Made by a program: the position numbers and the translations under genes. A stretch of DNA of 37,685 nucleotides from Candidatus Thorarchaeota archaeon (lineage in GTDB: Archaea; Asgardarchaeota; Thorarchaeia; Thorarchaeales; Thorarchaeaceae). Position 1 is the first letter of the stretch; the number at the start of each line of letters is the position of its first letter. The stretch covers positions 1 to 37,685 of the forward strand of contig JAEORX010000015.1 in assembly GCA_016840685.1 (NCBI GenBank), read 5' to 3'. Shown one piece after another: positions 32,658 to 37,685 of the stretch. Under the pieces are notes generated by a model that did no database searches, was not told the DNA's origin, and saw nothing but the letters and a program-made list of their open reading frames with translations.

Positions 32658-35494
32658 AGGCGTTTGCACCCCTTAGTGAAGAGATAGCAAGTTTCCTCAA
32701 GACAAATGGTATGGTTCAATTCACGCCAATCCAGGAGTTATCAGTACCATTCCTCATCAGAGAGAGGGAAAATGCCCTTCTCTTAGCTCCTACAGGAAGT
32801 GGCAAAACTGAGGCGGCATTATTACCTCTTTTGCATCGATTACAGGAGTTGAAAGAGCAACAAGAAATCTTTGGATTCTATATTCTCTATATCACGCCGC
32901 TCAGAGCATTGAATCGTGATGTGTTCAAAAGAATCCAAGAACTGTGCAAGCATTTGGGCATCAGTGTTGCTGTTCGTCATGGTGATACAACCCAGTACGC
33001 CAGAAGGCAACAGGCTATCACACCTCCAAACCTCCTCATCACTACACCTGAAACACTCCAAGCAATACTGCCAGGAAAGCGACTGAGGTATCATCTCAGA
33101 ACAGTCTTTGCAGCCATTATTGATGAAGTACACGACTTAGCAGGCAGTAAGAGAGGAGTACAGCTTAGTCTGGGTCTCGAGAGACTCGAGCAAATTGTAG
33201 GCAGTCCCATACAGCGCATTGGATTATCAGCCACAGTTGGGAATCCTGATGAAGTCGCATCGCTTCTGGGGGGTAATCGCCCAGGGAAGTCTTTCTGGGC
33301 AGGATATAGCAGACGTAAGATAAAGCTTAGAGTAGAAGTTCCTGAACCAACAGAGAAACATCGGACATTGGCAAAGAAGATATCGTATCCACCTCATTCA
33401 ATGGCTCGCTTGGATAGAATTGTTGACCTTATCAGTAACCATCAGTCAGTCATTGTATTCACGAATACTCGCTCATTTTCTGAGGTCCTAGGAGCAAAGA
33501 TGCGAGCTGTTTCTCCACCATTCGAGTTCGATGTTCACCACGGATCACTTTCAAAAACCGCACGACTGTCTGCTGAAGATGGACTCAAGTCAGGGACTTC
33601 AAAGGCCATAATTGCCACATCAAGCTTGGAGTTAGGAATTGATATTGGACTGGCTGATTTGGTGGTGCAATACTCATCGCCGAGAGAGGTCGCCAGGCTT
33701 CTTCAACGTGTGGGGAGGTCGGGTCATGGAGTTGGTCAGTCTTCAGAGGGTATAATCATAGCAACAGTCAATCTCGATGATATCATCGAGTCAGGAGTCA
33801 TACTAAAACGAGCTCGTCAGAACAAGGTAGAAGATGCGAAGATACCAGAAAAGTCATGGGATGTGCTTAGTCATCAGATTGCTGGTGTTCTTCTTGATTC
33901 AGACGAGATTGCTAAAGAGGACCTCTTGAAGTTGATTAGGTCTTCATTTCCCTTTAGGAAGGTCACAGAGGAGGAACTTGATGCCCTTCTAGACTTCATG
34001 GATGGAAGGAGGGTCTTGGAGATAGATGGGACAACTGTCAAGAAGGGAGCAAGAACTAGGGTTTTCTACTACAACCATCTGAGTATGATCCCTGATGTTC
34101 ACCAGGTAAATGCAATAGATATGACGACACGGACATCGATTGGGGTGCTTGATGAAGACTTTGTTTCATCCAATGTTGAAGCAGGTTCAGTGTTTGTGAT
34201 AAGAGGACGACCGTGGTCTGTGGTCAATATAGATGAGGAGACAGGAGAGGTCATGTGTGTTCCTGCAGGAGGAACAGACATGGAGGCGCCTAGGTGGGTG
34301 GGCGAGATGATTCCAGTCCCATTTGAGGTGGCATCTGAGGTGGCGAAAGTATGGAACTATGTGCTGGATAAAGATACTAAGACTGTTGAGAAATGGCTGA
34401 TCAAACAATATGGAATATCTTCTGAGTCACATGGACATATCTTGAGAGTTCTGAGAAATAGCAAAGAAACTCTTGGGAGTCTCCCCTCTGATAGCTCCTT
34501 TATCATTGAGGATTTTGAGTCAGGACTAGTACTCCATGCCCCTCTTGGGACTAAAGCTAATGAGGCTCTAGGAATTGTTATTGCGTCATTATTGACGACA
34601 CGATTTGGAATTGAGGTCGCGGTGGAGAGAGATCCATATCGTATTCTTTTCACAGCAGGAAGAAGGATCAATCCAAGCTGGATTACGGATGTTCTTCAGG
34701 AGTATTCAGGAGAACAGGCATCAGCTATCCTTCGTTTAGCTATGAAGAACACACAGAATTTTGCATCAAGATTCATCCATGTGGCAAGAAGGATGGATAT
34801 CATAAAAAGAACTGCAAAACAAAAAGAAATCCCTGTGAGGTATTTAATAAAGTCACTAGAGAACTCTCCAGTATTTCAAGAGGCCATGAGAGAAGTATTA
34901 GATGACAAGATGGATGAAAAACGGGTTATGGATGTTTTTGATAAGTTCTCTAATGCTCAATTAACAATCCATATTGTAAAAACTGATGGTCCCTCACCAC
35001 TCGCACGATTGATAGTTGAGGAAAAGACAAGATTCGAGGTGATGGGAGAAATCACAGATGAGGATGAAGTACTTCGAATGATGGAAGAACGTTTGAACGC
35101 CAAACGGTTTCGATTGGTATGCATGGCCGCGAGTCATTGGAACTCTGTCAGGACTCTGTCTACTCTTGACCATGATGTCAGTTGTCCTGTGTGCGGGTCA
35201 AAGATGATTGCTGTACTGTCACCAACAAACAAGGACTTTCAGAAAATAGTAGGAAAGCGGGTTCGTGGCGAAAAACTCACAAGAGATGAGGATAAAGAAC
35301 TCAGGGCAGCATCCCTTACAGCTGAGCTAGTTTCAATGTATGGAAAAACTGCGCTGTTGGTCTTGGCAGGAAGGGGAATTGGTGCAACGACTGCTGCAAG
35401 AATACTCAAACCAGGGTTGAACAATCGACTTGAAATTCTTAGAGCAATAGCAAAGGGAGAGCTTCAATATGAAAGAACCCGACCATATTGGTAG
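32654..35494 (+). CDS. lhr: Lhr-type ATP-dependent DNA/RNA helicase
   Basis: The 946-residue superfamily 2 helicase shows the Q motif FTPIQ, Walker A APTGSGKTEAALLP (45-52 for the core), motif II IIDEVH (D157-H160), motif III SAT (192-194), motif V-like ATSSLELGIDIG, and motif VI RLLQRVGRSGH. After the RecA pair comes the Lhr core/C-terminal part, and near the C-terminus a CPVCGSKM pair that may be half of a zinc site. Archaeal Lhr proteins act on branched DNA and RNA-DNA hybrids. ATG 32654 overlaps the coiled-coil gene. A GTG at 32621 is less likely because the coupling fixes the later ATG. Confidence 0.92.
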   Translation: MKAFAPLSEEIASFLKTNGMVQFTPIQELSVPFLIRERENALLLAPTGSGKTEAALLPLLHRLQELKEQQEIFGFYILYITPLRALNRDVFKRIQELCKHLGISVAVRHGDTTQYARRQQAITPPNLLITTPETLQAILPGKRLRYHLRTVFAAIIDEVHDLAGSKRGVQLSLGLERLEQIVGSPIQRIGLSATVGNPDEVASLLGGNRPGKSFWAGYSRRKIKLRVEVPEPTEKHRTLAKKISYPPHSMARLDRIVDLISNHQSVIVFTNTRSFSEVLGAKMRAVSPPFEFDVHHGSLSKTARLSAEDGLKSGTSKAIIATSSLELGIDIGLADLVVQYSSPREVARLLQRVGRSGHGVGQSSEGIIIATVNLDDIIESGVILKRARQNKVEDAKIPEKSWDVLSHQIAGVLLDSDEIAKEDLLKLIRSSFPFRKVTEEELDALLDFMDGRRVLEIDGTTVKKGARTRVFYYNHLSMIPDVHQVNAIDMTTRTSIGVLDEDFVSSNVEAGSVFVIRGRPWSVVNIDEETGEVMCVPAGGTDMEAPRWVGEMIPVPFEVASEVAKVWNYVLDKDTKTVEKWLIKQYGISSESHGHILRVLRNSKETLGSLPSDSSFIIEDFESGLVLHAPLGTKANEALGIVIASLLTTRFGIEVAVERDPYRILFTAGRRINPSWITDVLQEYSGEQASAILRLAMKNTQNFASRFIHVARRMDIIKRTAKQKEIPVRYLIKSLENSPVFQEAMREVLDDKMDEKRVMDVFDKFSNAQLTIHIVKTDGPSPLARLIVEEKTRFEVMGEITDEDEVLRMMEERLNAKRFRLVCMAASHWNSVRTLSTLDHDVSCPVCGSKMIAVLSPTNKDFQKIVGKRVRGEKLTRDEDKELRAASLTAELVSMYGKTALLVLAGRGIGATTAARILKPGLNNRLEILRAIAKGELQYERTRPYW

Positions 35495-36104
35495 AATGAA
35501 AAAACCAATGATTGTTTTTGCGGGTAGAAGCAATGTTGGCAAGAGCAGTGCAATTCGAACTCTTACTGGAAAAAAAGTGCGAGTCGGTAAACAACCAGGA
35601 AGCACTCGTTGGGAAGTCATAATCGATTATGGTCCAATTACATTAGTAGACATTCCAGGTTTTGGATACATGGCAGGACAAAGCAAAAAAACAATAGAAG
35701 AAACCAAAGCCAATGTAGTTCAGAAACTAGAGACTTGGAGTGGGCAGCTGGCACTATCGGTTTTAATAATTGATATCTCACTTTTCAGAGAGCTGTATGA
35801 GAGATGGTCATCTCGTGGAGAGATTCCAATTGATGTTGAATTTTACAGCTTTCTGTCTGAGATATCGCCAAAAGTCGTTGTGGCAGCAAACAAGATTGAC
35901 AAAGTGAAAAATCGTGAACTTCAAGGTGAAATCGATTATCTTCAGACCAAACTGTACGACATGGTTCCGGACAAGGCGCCAACAATAATACTAATGTCTG
36001 CCCGGAAGAAAGAGGGATTGATTCACTTGGTGAATGCCATAGATACTATCTTAATGGAACAGGGATTGAAAACACCCCGATGGGCTGTTACCGAATCTTT
36101 TTGA
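35469..36104 (+). CDS. engB: EngB/YihA-type GTPase
   Basis: The 211-residue TRAFAC GTPase has G1 GRSNVGKSS (19-27), the G2 threonine in PGSTRWE, G3 DIPGFG (61-66), G4 NKID (141-144) and a G5-like ILMSAR. This matches the EngB family, which helps large-subunit assembly in bacteria; the archaeal role is less clear. ATG 35469 lies within the 3' end of lhr (26 nt overlap) behind a GGGAGA; ATG 35496, 2 nt after the lhr stop, is an alternative that keeps all motifs. Its last 17 nt overlap the convergent secreted-protein gene. Confidence 0.9.
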   Translation: MKEPDHIGRMKKPMIVFAGRSNVGKSSAIRTLTGKKVRVGKQPGSTRWEVIIDYGPITLVDIPGFGYMAGQSKKTIEETKANVVQKLETWSGQLALSVLIIDISLFRELYERWSSRGEIPIDVEFYSFLSEISPKVVVAANKIDKVKNRELQGEIDYLQTKLYDMVPDKAPTIILMSARKKEGLIHLVNAIDTILMEQGLKTPRWAVTESF

Positions 36105-37185
36105 GTATATAGAAGGACACACCTACCGCCATTATCACAGAAGAGATGATTAGCATTGGTAGTATTGCACTTGGAGCTTCGACAGAATCCTGAGACAACC
36201 AATTAATGATGTTCAAGAAGAGACGTGAGTTATCACCCATATAGAACCATCTTTGATCTGTGCTTGGGTAAGCGAGTACTCTTCCAGTGAACATCAGGGT
36301 TGATCCAACAATGGTGATTCTGCTCTCGTCATATTCGAATGCAGACATCCAAGATGGAAAGGTTCCATTTATTGCGGAGTAGGAGAGTGGTTTCTCTTCG
36401 AATTCCTCAAGAGTCATGTTTGGAAATGAATAGTTTGCCCAAGTGTTTGGACCCCTCCGAAACTGTGCAAAAGAGGTTTCATAACCGGATGCGAGTCCAC
36501 TAGAGAGCCCAATTGGTTTTAGGGTGGCGGTTAGTGTATAGAGAGTATTTATGTTTCTGAAAATAGGATGATCTGTTTCCCATGTTGATGGGTCAAGCTG
36601 TATCATGTAGGGGTATGTTTCATTGAAGATCGGATGTTCATAGTCGAACATCGTATCCGCATAGATGTTTTCGAGAACAGTTCGATTTACGCTGAATCTT
36701 ACACCTGTAACATTGATACTATCCAAGAGACTGTTGATTGCATTATTCTCACCCAAGTCCCGCATAAGAGCCTCAGACCAGTAAGTAGTGGTTTGGTCTA
36801 TTACTGGATCACCCAAGAGAAACAATGAGCTTCCATTGGCAAGCATCTCTTTGATACCATGAGTTTCATCATCTGAAAAGGGAGAACTCGTGTGGGGAGC
36901 TGCAATGATGAGAATATCAACGTCATTCAGGACTGAGTCTGTAAGTTCGGCATCTTCATTGACCTTGACGATATACCTTGTTGATGTGTTGACAGCATCG
37001 AGCATGAGTTTCAGGCCTAACGTTTCATCATCAGCAGCATACTGTTGACTGTGGCTTGCATCATAGAGTACAAGAATGGGGTCTAAATTGGCCTGAGCAA
37101 TGACATTTGTCTGAAGGCTAGATAGGATGACTATCACTGTCACCATCACTGCAAGTACTCTATGGGCTTTCCTGAGCTGATTCAT
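36088..37185 (-). CDS. Secreted type I membrane protein with GIFT-like (OST48/GldG-type) domain
   Basis: The 365-residue protein starts with a signal peptide (basic NQLRKAHR, then a hydrophobic core, cleavage near VIAQA). The outer domain begins DPILVLYDASHSQQY, then VDILIIAAPHTS and GIKEMLANGSSLFLLGDP, a pattern of the GIFT fold shared by GldG, IFT52 and eukaryotic OST48/WBP1. A later strand reads ITIVGSTLMFTGRV. It ends with one membrane helix (about 341-360) and a KKIR tail. Many N-x-S/T sequons are present. OST48 kinship is attractive beside STT3 and the OSTC-like gene, but similar proteins serve other roles. A TATA-like CTTTAAA lies at about 37244-37238. Confidence 0.6.
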   Translation of the reverse strand: MNQLRKAHRVLAVMVTVIVILSSLQTNVIAQANLDPILVLYDASHSQQYAADDETLGLKLMLDAVNTSTRYIVKVNEDAELTDSVLNDVDILIIAAPHTSSPFSDDETHGIKEMLANGSSLFLLGDPVIDQTTTYWSEALMRDLGENNAINSLLDSINVTGVRFSVNRTVLENIYADTMFDYEHPIFNETYPYMIQLDPSTWETDHPIFRNINTLYTLTATLKPIGLSSGLASGYETSFAQFRRGPNTWANYSFPNMTLEEFEEKPLSYSAINGTFPSWMSAFEYDESRITIVGSTLMFTGRVLAYPSTDQRWFYMGDNSRLFLNIINWLSQDSVEAPSAILPMLIISSVIMAVGVSFYILKKIR

Positions 37186-37267
37186 TTTGCTGCTCCGACC
37201 TTGTTGCTCAGTCAGCGTGCCTGACCCTAGGCCGTGTTTTAAAGTTATCCTCGCAGGCGATTGCTAT

Positions 37268-37654
37268 TCAATCGGTTCTACGCCATTCAACAAACAGCTT
37301 TCGACGATTTGTGTCAGTGGAGTTCTGAGAATCATACCTTTCGCCAATCTCAGCGATTCGTTGTGCCAAAAGATGATAGCACATGTTGGTTTCTCTCGCG
37401 ATTACTACTTCTTGGTAGAAACTCCTGCAAGTACAGTATAGTTCTGGAATGACAAGATACTGACGACTTCGACCCTTCACAATCCAGGTCACAGATTCAC
37501 TTGGACTGAACTTGTACCTGATGACTTTTCCTTCCTCTACAGCTCTCAGTGCCTTTACAAACTTCTTACCATACTTGTTTTTGAAGTATTCAATGTCATC
37601 CTGTGTGAGGGTTTCCTTTGATAGTCTGTTCACCTCTGATTGTGGAAGAGCCAT
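37268..37654 (-). CDS. SWIM zinc-finger protein
   Basis: The 128-residue protein (from ATG 37654; the frame is open to 37678) has the SWIM signature CxC...CxH: C74/C76 in ELYCTCRSF and C92/H94 in NMCYHLLA. Upstream the strands VIRYKFSPSESVTWIVKG and RQYLVIP form the usual sheet before the finger. SWIM domains bind zinc and mediate DNA or protein contacts; archaeal and eukaryotic members (Sws1 group) work with RadA/Rad51 paralogues. A RadB gene lies 15 kb away, which fits but proves nothing. ATG 37654 lies about 5 nt after a GAGTGA. Confidence 0.85.
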   Translation of the reverse strand: MALPQSEVNRLSKETLTQDDIEYFKNKYGKKFVKALRAVEEGKVIRYKFSPSESVTWIVKGRSRQYLVIPELYCTCRSFYQEVVIARETNMCYHLLAQRIAEIGERYDSQNSTDTNRRKLFVEWRRTD

Positions 37655-37685
37655 TATACTCACTCTGTTTTCATACATAATGAGG

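Noticed and set aside
37187-37452. Plus-strand frames of 84 and 63 codons near the right end
   Set aside because: They overlap the SWIM gene on the opposite strand and the promoter of the GIFT-like gene and have no protein-like features.
1-37685. CRISPR array, insertion sequence, prophage or defence island
   Set aside because: I saw no regularly spaced repeats, transposase motifs, terminal repeats or phage genes; gene content is housekeeping throughout.

Overview
The window reads as a chromosomal segment of an archaeon, most likely an Asgard archaeon close to Thorarchaeia; this is inferred from gene content, since no rRNA marker is present. The archaeal core is clear: PolD large subunit (DP2), RPA with a zinc finger, RadB, XPD, type IA topoisomerase, Lhr-type helicase, aIF2-alpha, L44e, S27e, Nop10, Sec61-beta, STT3/AglB and the archaeal lipid enzyme CarS. 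On top of it lie eukaryote-like proteins: an ELOF1/Elf1 homologue, an OSTC/OST3-OST6-type oligosaccharyltransferase subunit candidate, and a small protein resembling proteasome assembly chaperones PAC3/PAC4. Base composition looks even, and I saw no insertion sequences, CRISPR arrays, inteins or phage genes, so this is a housekeeping region rather than a mobile island.

Layout. 1-2.3 kb: the 3' end of a methyltransferase gene, a tRNA-Lys(CUU) on the minus strand broken by two introns, a membrane-anchored GATase-like protein and a four-helix membrane protein. 2.4-7.9 kb: a winged-helix/polyferredoxin protein, an RraA-like protein, serine hydroxymethyltransferase (glyA), a MazG-like protein and a secreted SBBP-repeat protein. 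8.0-9.8 kb: a translation/secretion block (Sec61-beta, L44e, S27e, aIF2-alpha, Nop10). 9.9-12.6 kb: STT3. 12.8-16.1 kb: glycine cleavage H and T proteins divergent from a pterin pair (DHPS and MptE-like). 16.1-16.5 kb: the OSTC-like subunit. 16.7-24.5 kb: TopA, a small zinc protein, the PAC-like protein, XPD, a RuvC/YqgF-fold protein, RadB, CarS and a four-CBS protein. 24.5-30 kb: divergent DP2 and RPA. 30-37.7 kb: a cysteine desulfurase with a small winged-helix protein, Elf1, a 38-residue membrane microprotein, a coiled-coil protein translationally coupled to an Lhr-type helicase, an EngB-type GTPase, a secreted GIFT-like protein and a SWIM zinc-finger protein.

How the genes fit together. 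Three themes recur. One-carbon metabolism: GlyA, GcvT and GcvH act on a reduced pterin that FolP and MptE would help make. DNA maintenance: DP2, RPA, RadB, XPD, TopA, Lhr, the RuvC-fold protein and the SWIM protein. Surface glycoprotein production: Sec61-beta, STT3, the OSTC-like protein, and secreted proteins rich in N-x-S/T sequons.

Expression signals are readable. TATA boxes sit about 20-40 nt before many starts, and a Shine-Dalgarno core GGTGA stands 5-6 nt before several starts. I used these to move some starts inward: Sec61-beta, S27e, GcvH, RPA, XPD, the small winged-helix protein and the SWIM protein.

The best discovery is the tRNA-Lys gene. Both introns (29 and 30 nt, positions 30/31 and 56/57) can be folded by hand into a bulge-helix-bulge type motif with the cut after the second bulge base, and removing them leaves a complete cloverleaf.
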